Assembly (NCBI RefSeq): GCF_040869045.1
Contig: NC_090319.1
Span: forward strand, 260,478,897 to 260,542,896
Reading direction: 5' to 3'
Length of the DNA stretch: 64,000 bases
From: Eurosta solidaginis
Taxonomy: Eukaryota; Arthropoda; Insecta; Diptera; Tephritidae
The translations under genes were made by a program, and so were the position numbers. Of this stretch, positions 1 to 10,892 are shown piece by piece (the stretch's first letter is position 1; each line of letters starts with the position of its first letter). Under the pieces are notes generated by a model. That model ran no database searches. It worked only from the letters and a program-made list of their open reading frames with translations, and had not been told where the DNA came from.

Positions 1-1
1 T

Positions 2-2104
2 AACAGAAATGTCATCACAAATATGGCATCCCAACTGGAATCGCAAGAGACACGCATAACAACCAAGATGCTGGAATCACAGGAGGCACGTATTTCAGAA
101 ATGTCATCGCAAATGTCATCTCAACTGGAAGAGCAGAAGACATATATGGCATCCCAGCTGGAATCACATGAGACACGTATTTCAGAAATGTCGACATAGA
201 TTACATCAAAGATGGAAACGCAACTGAAAGAGCAAGAGGCGCGTATATCATCAAAACTCGAAACGCGTATGGGCGAGAAAATAACGCAGTTTGAAGAAAA
301 ATTCGAGGCAGAGGTGGATGCGTTGAGAGGTCGTGTACAGGAATTGCAACTTAATCGGCCGGCTGCTTCAGCGAGTAATACGAAGGTAAAAACTCCATCT
401 TTTGACGGTTCTGTTCCTTTCCAGGTCTTCAAGCTACAGCTTGAGAAGACCGCAGCAGTGAACAACTGGAATACGGAAGATAAAGTTGCTGCACTGTTCG
501 TGGCATTGAAGGGGCCAGCAGCGGAAATCCTACGGACGATTCCCGAAGGAGAGCGGAACAATTATGAAGCATTGATGGCTGCTGTAGAACGACGTTATGG
601 AAGCGAGCATAGAAAACAGATATACCAAATGGAGTTGCTGAACCGCTTCCAGAGGCCTGGTGAAACATTGCAAGAGTTTGCGTCGGATATTGAAAGGCTA
701 GCACATTTAGCGAATGTGGACGCACCCGTGGAGTACTCTGAAAGGGTAAAGATTCAGAGCTTTATAAATGGCATACGGGACGTCGAAACAAAGCGAGCTA
801 CATACGCAAACCCAAAGCCAACATTCGCAGAAACGGTGTCACAAGCTCTGATTCAGGTAACAGCGTCGCTTCTGTGTAAGCCAGTTTACAAAGCACGCGT
901 TGTGGAAGTAGAAAGGCCAGAGTGGGTAGACGCAATATTGGAGGCGCTGAAAGGATCGCAAAAGCGGAGTGAAAAAGTTACCAAATGCTTCAAATGCGGG
1001 AAGTCTGGTCACATTGCACGTCATTGCGATCTTGGTCCTAATAGCTCCAACAATGGGGGTGGCCGTAAACGCAAAGCTGGAGGAAATGAGCAAGAGCGTG
1101 TCGGATGTAAAGAACGAAATCTTGCCCCGGCTATTGAATGTCCTGTGATATCTGTGTCGCAAATTGGAAGGAAATCAAGCAGTCTTACCGTCAGAGGGAA
1201 TGTGGATGGCAAGGAGCGTGTACTGACTGTAGATACGGGCGCATCTCATTCCTTGATCCGATCTGACTTGGTCAACAGGAGAGTAAAACCGTTACCTGGA
1301 GCGAGGTTGCGTACGATCACTGGCGAGTATAACCAAGTCCGGGGAGAAGTGATCTGTGAAGTCTTAATTGGGAAGGTCATGGTTTTACACAAATTCGTTG
1401 TGGCGGAGATTGTTGGTGAAGTTATATTGGGAGTGGATTTCTTGGTTGACCATGACATCAAGATCGATATGCAGAGAAGGGTGATGCATTATGAGAACCA
1501 AGATGTGCCACTTAACTTTAGTTTGGAAGAAGGGTTCAGCAGTAAGCGAGTGCTGGTGGAGGAGATTCGACAGAGACCACGAAAGTCAAGGAAAGTAGAT
1601 CGAGCAAAGGTTGATGGATCGAATGGGCCAAATAAAGCGAAATCAAAAGTACCTGCGAGAAAAACACTGGCATTGACAAACCCTAATGGACGCACTAAAA
1701 CGACTGAAAGAATTTTCCAGAAAGAATGCAAGGGTGGTTTCAAGCCAGCGCGTACTACTGTTGTGAAACGTCAAGACGATACTGATGATGCAAAGTCAAT
1801 CCGTCAAGATCAAGCTCTGCGAAGTAGTTCTTCATTGGCCAAGCAACAGAGTGCGAGGGAACGATCCAGGATAATGAGTAGTAAGATGAAATACAGGTAC
1901 GACAACAACAATAATTCGGAAGGTTTCTTGGAGGGAGATTTGGTACTGTTGTACAACCCTCACCGGCGGAAAGGTGTTCCTTCCAAATTTTGGTGCAGTT
2001 GGGAAGGTCTGTACAAAGTTGTAAAAAGGATCAGTGATGCCATCTACCGCATACAAACAATTGGGAAACCACGAAATAGAAGGTTGTTCATTTGGAGAGG
2101 CTAG
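2..2104 (+). pseudogene. Gag-protease fused to integrase C-terminal tail
   Basis: The frame is open from position 2 except for one TAG at 197-199; the long open part is 212-2104 (630 residues). Before the stop there are heptad-like repeats rich in SQLESQETRI, a probable coiled coil. Numbering from the Met at 212: capsid-like Gag about 60-225, a CCHC zinc knuckle CFKCGKSGHIARHC at about 259-272, a retropepsin-type protease with DTG near 341 and ILGVDF near 406. At about residue 456 the frame passes straight into a basic linker and the integrase C-terminal tail (GDLVLLYNPHRRKG near 574). The family normally has RT, RNase H and integrase core between these parts; all are absent. With gag and protease it could still make particles if RT came from a complete relative; that is inference. 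The internal stop and missing start place this copy among the probably dead ones. Confidence 0.85.
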
Positions 2105-2162
2105 TAGCGGTTAGATCGAGAGATTCGTCTGATCGGGACGATCAGACTTAGGTGGAGGGCAG

Positions 2163-3752
2163 TGTCACGGATATTAGCATCACTAAGCTATACCATCACT
2201 AACGCGATGCTAAGGCCATGCTAAGCGGTATTTACGTCAATAATCAAATCATGTATACACATATATAAGGCAGCCGAGAGATGCCACACACAGATGAATT
2301 TACGTATACGCCTATGTGTGTGCGAGAGACTGTAAACTACAAACTCACATATATCTGAGAGACGCTGAAAAGTAGACAATTGTAAACAAGTAGAAACTAT
2401 ATGAGAACTATAAACACACGAAATAGTTGGTAAGTTCTGGAAATAGAAGAGCCTAGATGTATGCAGCGTAAACTATAAAAGCGGCGCAAGCGAGTAAGAA
2501 GGAATTCAGTTTGATTTGAGCACAGATGACATGATATGAAACTTCTCGCTCTCTGAGAGCGCGTGAAAATGTGCATTTTTTATAATATTGGCCATAGATA
2601 CCATCATGCTCAAAATCAAATTTGGGCATTTCAGAATAACTTTGGGGTATTTTACATGGTAAAGGTTTAGTTTATAATTTTCACTGAAAACTTACTCAAG
2701 ATTGTCAAATGGGATATCAAAAAACTCGAATTTTTGTCAGGATTACAAATCCGAAGAAAAAATAACTATTTTTCACCCGTGGAAAATTTATCAGTGACAA
2801 CACCTTTCATCGAAGGGCTGCACACGAAACGGGTTTTGATAGCAGCTTTCGATTGGAGAAAAAGACAGCTTCTTAGTCTTCGCATTGATGTAAATGGATG
2901 CATAAAGGCCAGGTTTTTGTGGAGCGTTGCAACATTCCACTTTTGACAGCTGAGATAAATTGTAGGTATACTTATAGGTTAACGCAACATGTATAATTAA
3001 CAGCCTTTTGCGGACGACAACGCAGATACTTCACCAAGTGATCTAATTTCGTAATTTCTTATAAATTTTTTGCGTTTTTTATTGTATGTGGATATACATA
3101 TGTATGTAAATAAACATTTTGGTCGCATCAAAGTGAAAAAGGGGCTAGCCGTTCATTGTTATCTTATGGTGGTGCCAGCGCAACAAAGCAAAGCAACGCA
3201 ATCGAAATATATTATTTTATTTTTTCACTTATCTACCACAAAATATTTCTACAAAACTTTGCCTTTTTTATAAATTTTTATAAGTTTTTATCACCTTACT
3301 TGCTGGTTTTTTGAAAATAATGAAACCGAACGGATTTCTTGGAGTTTTTTTTTTGTGTAGTTTAGGCAACTCTATAGCCATCTGATGTTCAAGACCCATT
3401 CTTGGAAACGAACGAACTTTTGTTTACAATCGAATGAGCTTCAAGACCCATTCCTGGAAACGAATTGAGAGAGAATAAAAGTTTCGTATCATGTCATCAG
3501 TGGATTTGAGTTTCGATTAAGACGATATCTAGCGAGCAATAGCAGTATTAGTTTGAAAGTCAGTTTCATTTGAGCTATCAATCAGTTTGGTTATTACGCA
3601 AGCTATTCGTTGCAAAGTTTGAGTGTTATTGTGAAGTACTTTAATAAAGGCCATTTTGAATTATTAAATATTGGAGTCATTTATTCAACAGTTTAGTGAT
3701 TCGAACTTAGCAGAGGGTTGCAAATAAGAGGATTTGCAGCAAATTCGTTAAA
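2163..3752 (+). repeat. 3' LTR of gypsy copy 1, split by a MITE
   Basis: The LTR begins TGTCACGGATATTAGC at 2163 and matches the solo LTR at 29781-30375 along its length. The match stops at 2520 and resumes at 3503 because of the 982-bp insertion described separately. A TATA-like ATATATAAGGCAG lies near 2270 and an AATAAA-type signal (CTTTAATAAAGG) near 3640. The end has TTAAA where the relatives have TTACA, so the last bases are mutated or the end is 1-2 bp off. Confidence 0.85.
2521..3502. mobile_element. hAT-like non-autonomous DNA transposon (MITE)
   Basis: The insert is bounded by an exact 8-bp target duplication GATTTGAG (2513-2520 and 3503-3510). The ends are inverted repeats: the left begins CACAGATGACATGATATG and the right, read inward, begins CACTGATGACATGATACG. 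About 24 bases pair with two mismatches. 8-bp duplications are characteristic of hAT transposons. The interior has no significant coding frame; a roughly 30-bp segment (TTCAAGACCCATTC...) is present twice near 3385 and 3440. The uninterrupted LTR at 29781 gives the empty-site sequence. Confidence 0.9.
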
Positions 3753-3753
3753 G

Positions 3754-4657
3754 TATCCAAAACAATAAATAAAATCTACAAAAAGTTAACAAATTCTTCA
3801 ACTCAAATATTTTTAGGTTATGGATATGGCGAGAAACCAAAAACCAATTGGTTGGCTATGGTATGGTTATGGCGTTAGCGTTATGGTATGGCACCATTAA
3901 TCGATTACATTGATTTCCATAAACTTGGTTCGATCAGCTGTTTTATCTGGTTATGTCACCATTCACTGCCGCTTTACATGCAAAATTATTTATCTGGCTC
4001 AAGATCCTTGCGACGGGATGATGGCTATTATATACCACTGCCCTTCAAAAAACGCGAGTACTCCATAAATAATGTAAGGAATACTCCTTTGGGAGTATAG
4101 GAGTATTCCAAAACTAATCTGTATTCATACAAAAAATGTGCTCCAATTAACATTGCGATGTCCTAGGAGAGGAGTAGGTGATCCCACTCTCGCTTTGTTT
4201 GTGAGTATTCCATAGAGTACATACGTAAGAGTACTTTCCAAAGTACTTTCACAGTAGTACTCCATGGAGCACCCACAGAGGATCATATGCCAAAGTACTA
4301 AAGAGGAATTGTATCGGAAAGAATTATCGGAGTGAATTTAATTTAAAATGAAAGTAAATGAAGAGGGGCAATACAACTTTTTACATTTTATACTACGAAT
4401 ATTCTAAAGAAACTTACATTTCTCTATACTATAGTATGTATACATAAACCCACTGCGCGGTTGCATGTTATCAGAGTTGCCATAGTAAAATTTTATTATT
4501 TGTATGCAATATTTTACTTTTGGCAACTCTGTTCGATCGTCATTGTGTCGTGATCACGGTCGTTAAAAAACGAGCAATGATCGGCTGATGGTGGTCCGCA
4601 AACGCAATGCAAAGGAGTATTGTTAGAGTACTCCAACATGAAGAAAATGGAACAAAA
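3754..4657. other. Unassigned AT-rich stretch
   Basis: No coding region was recognised. The stretch holds a cluster of GAGTACTC/GGAGTATTCC-like words (about 4050-4290) and a small hairpin-forming repeat at 4472-4531. Confidence 0.5.
4472..4531. repeat. Short inverted repeat (CAGAGTTGCCA)
   Basis: CAGAGTTGCCA at 4472-4482 is matched by its exact reverse complement at 4521-4531. The pairing continues as AGTAAAAT after a 1-2 base bulge. It may be a tiny MITE or simply a hairpin; no target duplication was found. Confidence 0.45.
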
Positions 4658-4759
4658 ATTGTTCGAGAACATAAAATTTTGCTGCTCATCTCAGCTTAAG
4701 CGGCCGAAGTAGCAGGGTTAAACTCTATTCAACTTTAAGTGGAGTTTAATTTCGAACTG
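4658..4759 (-). repeat. Half of a MITE family also present at 53642-53794
   Basis: This stretch is the reverse complement of the left two thirds of the element at 53642-53794, sharing TTTTGCTGCTCATCT, GCAGGGTTAAACTCTA and the terminal inverted repeat. The other terminus is missing here, so the copy is truncated at its left side. Confidence 0.65.
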
Positions 4760-4969
4760 AAAAAACCCGCATTAGTAGCACTTACAGACATACGTACCAG
4801 GGTGTAAATATGAGATTTTTTTCATTCGACACCCCATGTGTACATATTTATTTTAAGGGTCATTTACACCATATCCAGTTAATTTAGATTTTTCCATATA
4901 GCAATCTTTTTTATTTGACATCTTTCTTTTTACCAACCGTTAAATCGATAAACGCTAACTTTTGTTTAC

Positions 4970-6045
4970 GCTTTTTCCTTCCGCTTGTGCAAAAAGTTCC
5001 TGCCCGGTACGTTTGATCGGCTTGCTACTTGTAGCAGCAATTGTTTCATGATTGACACTGTTGAGAACTTCCAATACCTAGGAGTAACTGCCGACCAGAA
5101 TATGAATTGGGGCTGTCACACATCCCGTCTTAAACAATATCTCCAATATTCTTTACGCTGTTTTTATCATTTAAGAAGTTGCTGTTCTAACTCTACTCCT
5201 AAAACGGTCTATTATGCTTTATTTCATTCTAAATTAATGTATGGAATCAGCTGCTGGGGAGGCGCTACCCTGAGCAAAATTCAACCTATATTTGTTTTGC
5301 AAAAATGCGTTATTAGAAAATTATCTAATGTTAATAGATTGAATCCCTCAAGAGAGCTTTTTAGAAGTCTAGCGATTCTTCCAGTAAGAGATCTTTATTA
5401 TTTTAAAGTTTTAAAAATTTGTTTCATAAGGTGTGGATACCTACATAGTATGAGGTCGGAAACCTATAATCTAAGGACAAACTTACATCCTGCTGTAGTT
5501 GTATCTTCCTCGCGAACCACACACTTTAGCAAATTTTATACTATAGTATCTAGAAAACTTTTTAATGCACTACCTGCCGAAATTTGTGCCTTACGAAATT
5601 TCCATCAATTCATGAAAAAAGTGAAGTCCTTTCTTTTGGGCCTTTCGCATACCGAAATCGAAGTTTTCAAGTTTGATAAACAGTTTTTAATTAACTAATT
5701 TTGTCTTATATTCTTTGTATTACCTTTATCTTTACAAAAGCTCTATTAAATGCGTTAGTTACATAAATAGATTTATTTATATCTATTTTCAACATATAAT
5801 TAATTTTTAGCTTTAATATTTAACAGTCCACCCCACTGTATATTCAATAAAGATGACATTTGACACTATGTCAAATATAACATATAAAATGTCTTACCTT
5901 TTCTTATATCTAGATGTACTTATCTATAAGTTGTAAGATTTTATGTTTAAACTTTGTGTTGCATAGTTTGTAATATTGCGAAACTTTACATAAATAGATA
6001 TAAGTCAAATGCTTTATAAAAATGAATGAATGAATGAATGAATGA
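4970..6045 (+). mobile_element. 5'-truncated LINE ending in (ATGA)n
   Basis: The element has a C-terminal RT fragment, about 320 bp of 3' UTR, and a terminal tandem ATGA run (about 6021-6045). Microsatellite 3' ends are seen in L2/CR1-like LINEs, so that group is likely. The 5' boundary is approximate. No target duplication was identified. Confidence 0.65.
4985..5698 (+). pseudogene. C-terminal fragment of a LINE reverse transcriptase
   Basis: A 237-residue open stretch corresponds to the region after the RT active site. NFQYLGVTADQNMNW (about residue 28) is the RT motif that follows the palm. YYALFHSKLMYGISCWGG and LQKCVIRKLSN (about 77-112) are typical of the thumb/C-terminal region of L2/CR1/Jockey-group proteins. 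The fingers, palm and endonuclease are missing, so this is a dead 5'-truncated copy. The first Met is an accident of truncation and not a start codon. The rest of the C-terminal region is unbroken, which suggests a fairly recent insertion. Confidence 0.75.
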
Positions 6046-6264
6046 CTTAACTGAAACTCGAGGCTTCAGCGAGCATGGAAAAGATGTATCGGTGTAGCTG
6101 TAGGGTTCCTAAATTATATTGACTGAATTATTTGTATTTAACTGTGTTATTATATTACTTCGAACTTTTTAATTTTAACATGTTTTACAATATATTAATT
6201 TTCAATATTGATTTTTCTATTTTCAAAAATTTTCAATTATATTCAATTTTGCTTCATGAAAATA

Positions 6265-6312
6265 TAGGGTCTGGTACGAATGTAGAAAATTTTAATGTCG
6301 TACCAGACCCTA
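6265..6312. repeat. Perfect 15-bp inverted repeat (hairpin)
   Basis: TAGGGTCTGGTACGA at 6265-6279 is the exact reverse complement of 6298-6312, with an 18-nt AT-rich loop. The surrounding sequence is AT-rich and unannotated. It ends about 40 bp before the large element at 6354. Confidence 0.6.
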
Positions 6313-6353
6313 ACTACGTACATATATACTATCTATACTACAAATCATGATAC

Positions 6354-9300
6354 AACAAGTAAGGAAGGTTAAGTTCGGGTGTAACCGAACATTACATACT
6401 CAGTTGAGAGCTATGGTGACAACATAAGGGAAAATAACCATGTAGGAAAATGAACCGAGGGAAACCCTGGAATGTGTATCAAATGAAAGGCATTAAAGAG
6501 TATTTTATGAGGGAGTGGGCCATAGTTCTATAGGTGGACGCCATTTAGGGATATAGCCATAAAGGTGGATCAGGGTTGGCTCTAGAATTTGTTTGTACGA
6601 TATGGGTATCAAATGAAAGGTGTTAATGAGTATTTTAAAAGGGAGTAATCCTTAGTTCCATAGGTGGACGCCGTTTCAAGATATCGCCACAAAGGTGGAC
6701 CAGGGGTGACCCTAGAATTTGTTTGTACAATATGGGCATCAAACGAATGGTGTTAATGAGTATTTTAAAAGGGAGTGGGCCTTAGTTCTATAGGTGGATG
6801 CGGTTTCGAAATATCGCCATAAAGGTGGACCAGGGGTGACTCTAGAATGTGTTTGTACGATATGGGTATCAAATTAAAGGTATTAATGAGGGTTTTTAAA
6901 GGGAGTGGTGGTTGTTGTATAGGTGTTCGCCTTTTCGAGATATCGCCATAAAGGTGGACCAGGGGTGACTCTAGGATGCGTTTGTACGATATGGGTATCA
7001 AATGAAAGGTGTTAATGAGTATTTTAAAAGGGAGTAATCCTTAGTTCCATAGGTGGACGCCTTTTCGAGATAGCGCCATAAAGGTGGACCAAGGGTGACC
7101 CTAGAATTTGTTTGTACAATATGGGTATCAAAAGAAAGGTGTTAATGAGTATTTTAAAAGGGAGTAATCCTTAGTTCCATAGGTGGACGCCGTTTCGAGA
7201 TATCGCCATAAAGGTGGACCAGGGGTGACCCTAGAATTTGTTTGTACAATATGGGCATCAAACGAAAGGTGTTAATGCGTATTTTAAAAGGGAGTGGGCC
7301 TTAGTTCTATAGGTGGACGCCGTTTCGAAATATCGCCATAAAGGTGGACCAGTGGTGACTCTAGAATATGTTTGTACGATATGGGTATCAAATTAAAGGT
7401 ATTAATGAGGATTTTAAAAGGGAGTGGTGGTTGTTGTATAGGTGGTCGCATTTTCGAGATATCGCCATAAAGGTGGACCAGGGGTGACCCTAGAATTTGT
7501 TTGTACAATATGGGTATCAAAAGAAAGGTGTTAATGAGTATTTTAAAAGGGAGTAATCCTTAGTTCCATAGGTGGACGCCGTTTCGAGATATCGCCATAA
7601 AGGTGGACCAGGGGTGACCCTAGAATTTGTTTGCACAATATGGGTATCAAAAGAAAGGTGTTAATGAGTATTTTAAAAGGGAGTAACCCTTAGTTCCATA
7701 GGTGGACGCCGTTTCGAGATATCGCCATAAAGATGGAGCAGGGGTGACCCTAGAATTTGTTTGCACGATATGGGTATCAAATGAAAGGGGTTAATGAGCA
7801 TTTTTAAAGGGAGTGGGGCTTAGTTCTATAGGTGGACTTTCGAGATATCGCCATAAAGGTGGACCAGGGGTGACCCTAGAATTTGTTTGTACAATATGGG
7901 CATCAAACGAAAGGTGTTAATGCGTATTTTAAAAGGGAGTGGGCCTTAGTTCTATAGGTGGACGCCGTTTCGAAATATCGCCATAAAGGTGGACCAGTGG
8001 TGACTCTAGAATATGTTTGTACGATATGGGTATCAAATTAAAGGTATTAATGAGGATTTTAAAAGGGAGTGGTGGTTGTTGTATAGGTGGTCGCATTTTC
8101 GAGATATCGCCATAAAGGTGGACCAGGGGTGACCCTAGAATTTGTTTGTACAATATGGGTATCAAAAGAAAGGTGTTAATGAGTATTTTAAAAGGGAGTA
8201 ATCCTTAGTTCCATAGGTGGACGCCGTTTCGAGATATCGCCATAAAGGTGGACCAGGGGTGACCCTAGAATTTGTTTGCACAATATGGGTATCAAAAGAA
8301 AGGTGTTAATGAGTATTTTAAAAGGGAGTAATCCTTAGTTCCATAGGTGGACGCCGTTTCGAGATATCGCCATAAAGGTGGACCAGGGGTGACCCTAGAA
8401 TTTGTTTGCACAATATGGGTATCAAAAGAAAGGTGTTAATGAGTATTTTAAAAGGGAGTAATCCTTAGTTCCATAGGTGGACGCCGTTTCGAGATATCGC
8501 CATAAAGGTGGACCAGGGGTGACCCTAGAATTTGTTTGCACAATATGGGTATCAAAAGAAAGGTGTTAATGAGTATTTTAAAAGGGAGTAATCCTTAGTT
8601 CCATAGGTGGACGCCGTTTCGAGATATCGCCATAAAGGTGGACCAGGGGTGACCCTAGAATTTGTTTGCACAATATGGGTATCAAAAGAAAGGTGTTAAT
8701 GAGTATTTTAAAAGGGAGTAATCCTTAGTTCCATAGGTGGACGCCGTTTCGAGATATCGCCATAAAGGTGGACCAGGGGTGACCCTAGAATTTGTTTGCA
8801 CAATATGGGTATCAAAAGAAAGGTGTTAATGAGTATTTTAAAAGGGAGTAATCCTTAGTTCCATAGGTGGACGCCGTTTCGAGATATCGCCATAAAGGTG
8901 GACCAGGGGTGACTCTAGAATGAGTTTGTACGATATGGGTATCAAATTAAAGGTATTAATGAGAGTTTTAAAAGGGAGTGGTGTGAAGACGTTTTCCAGA
9001 TATCGACCAAAATGTGGACCAGGGTGACCCAGAACATCATCTGTTGGATACCGCTATTTTATTTATATATGTAATACCTGCCAAGATTTTAAGGGTTTTT
9101 TATTTCGCCCTGCAGAACTTTTTCATTTTCTTCTACTTAATATGGTAGGTGTCACAACCATTTTATAAAGTTTTTTCTAAAGTTATATTTCGCGTCAATA
9201 AAACAATCCAATTACCTTACCATGTGTCAACCCTTTTTTCGTATTTGGTATAGAATTATGGAATTTTTTCGTAATTTTCGATATCGAAAAAGTGGGCGTA

Positions 9301-10336
9301 GTCATAGTCGGATTTCGTTCATTTTTCATACCAAGATAAACTGAGTTCAAGTAAGCACGTGAACTTATTTCATTAAAGATATGTCGATTTTTGCTCAAGT
9401 TATCGTGTTAACGGCCATGCGGAAGGACAGACGGACGACTGTGTATAAAAACTGGGAGTGGCATCAACCGATTTCGCCCATTTTCACAGAAAACAGTTAA
9501 TGTCATAAAATCTATGCCCCTACCAAATTTCAAAAGGATTGGTTAATTTTTGTTCGACTTATGGCGTTAAAAGTATCCTAGACAAATTAAATGAAAAAGG
9601 GCGGAGCCACGCCCATTTTGAAAATTTCTTTTATTTTTGTATTTTGTTGCACCATATCATTACTGGAGTTGAATGTTGACATAATTTACTTATATACTGT
9701 AAAGATATTAAATTTTTTGTTAAAATTTTACTTTAAACAAATTTTTTTTTTAAAAGTGGGCGTGGTCCTTTTCCGATTTTGCTAATTTTTATTAAGCGTA
9801 CATATAGTAATAGGAGTAACGTTCCTGCCAAATTTCATCATGATATCTTCAACGACTGCCAAATTACAGCTTGCAAAAGTTTTAAATTACCTTCTTTTAA
9901 AAGTGGGCGGTGCCACGCCCATTGTCCAAAATTTTACTAATTTTCTATTCCGCGTCATAAGTTCAACTCATCTACCAAGTTTCGTCGCTTTAGCTGTCTT
10001 TTGTAATGAATTATCGCACTTTTTCGGTTTTTCAAAATTTTCGATATCGAAAAAGTGGGCGTGGTTATAGTCCGATATCGTTCATTTTAAATAGCCATCT
10101 GAGATGAGTGCTCAGGAACCTACATACCAAATTTCATCAAGATACCTCAAAATTTACTCAAGTTATCGTGTTAACGGACGGACGGACGGACATGGCTCAA
10201 TCAAATTTTTTTTCGATCCTGATTATTTTGATATATGGAAGTCTATATCTATCTCGATTCCTTTATATATGTACAACCAACCGTTATCCAATCAAACTTA
10301 ATATACTCTGTGAGCTCTGCTCAACTGAGTATAAAA
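6354..10336 (+). mobile_element. Large repeat element with a 130-bp tandem array, copy 1
   Basis: The left end AACAAGTAAGGAAGG and right end GAGTATAAAAA match the ends of the inverted copy at 26842-29424, which defines both borders. Near the left end is a hairpin GTTCGGGTGTAACCGAAC. The sub-terminal sequence ACTCAGTTGAGAGCT at the left mirrors GAGCTCTGCTCAACTGAGT at the right. Inside lie a long tandem array and then about 1.3 kb of single-copy sequence with recurring GTGGGCG/CACGCCC words and a GGACGGACGGAC run. No protein-coding frame is recognisable, so it is non-autonomous. Class is unsettled; a Helitron elsewhere in the window carries the same monomer. Confidence 0.75.
6480..8990 (+). repeat. 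Tandem array of about nineteen 130-bp monomers
   Basis: The monomer carries GATATCGCCATAAAGGTGG, ACCAGGGGTGACCCTAGAA and GGGTATCAAA. Successive CCCTAGAA marks fall at 8270, 8400, 8530, 8660, 8790 and 8920 (the last as CTCTAGAA), an exact 130-bp period. The units from about 8140 to 8900 are almost identical, while the leftmost units differ more. A block near 7223-7640 recurs near 7868-8285, giving a 645-bp higher-order repeat. The 78-residue minus-strand frames here are by-products of the repeat and are not genes. Confidence 0.92.
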
Positions 10337-10339
10337 AAG

Positions 10340-10892
10340 AAGGTAGTTCCACTCAAAATTTTTTGACGTATTTGGGGATTTTTGAAGTTTCATAATGTTT
10401 GCTGTTTTGCCAGAAGCGTAGCCATACTGTTACTCGTTAAGGCGAAATTGTCGTTTTTCGAGATGGAAATTTCCTTTTGGATGAAAACGCAATGGTCATC
10501 TGAGATAATAATAATATGCCTTAGCAAGATTTATGTGCATATATATTGATTGAGAATACAGTAAAATATGCAATTTTATTGAAAAATAGTGGATAATGAC
10601 TCATATCTTTATGGCAGCTTGACCCCTATACAGAAAAAAATACACGAAAAATCCTGTTGTTCTAGCATGGCCCTATTATCATGCCCCTACAGTGGATATT
10701 TCTCAAGGCATGTTGAGAAAAAGTGTAATTCCGAAGTCTGCACATCTATGTCAATGCTAAGAGGGCACAGAATGTGTATAGGCGGGGCTGCCCCAAAGGT
10801 GATCCCGGGTACAACGGGTAGAAACACTCTCCTAACTAGTGGCTAACCTGCAGAGCTACAGGGTAATGTTCTCCCTAAAAAATAGTTTAACA
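10340..10892. other. Unassigned spacer
   Basis: No domain, repeat partner or RNA gene was recognised. The short frame at 10589-10846 has no family resemblance. Confidence 0.45.

Larger units (their letters stand above)
1..3753 (+). mobile_element. Ty3/gypsy-type LTR element, RT-less derivative, copy 1 (3' part)
   Basis: The window opens inside the gag region. Reading right: a gag-protease-integrase-tail frame, a purine-rich polypurine-like stretch (about 2150-2162), then the 3' LTR starting TGTCACGG at 2163. No RT, RNase H or integrase catalytic core lies between protease and integrase tail. The 5' LTR is outside the window. A second copy at 56428-63822 has the same arrangement, so this is a family structure and not a one-off deletion. 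Confidence 0.85.

Noticed and set aside
2734..2946. 70-residue frame inside the first MITE
   Set aside because: Too short and without similarity to transposases; the MITE is taken as non-coding.
6765..8165. Three 78-residue minus-strand frames, two identical
   Set aside because: They lie wholly in the 130-bp array and repeat with it; the identity is due to the 645-bp duplication and not protein conservation.
6480..8990. CRISPR-like regular array
   Set aside because: The units are contiguous 130-bp monomers with no repeat/spacer alternation, in a eukaryotic transposon setting.
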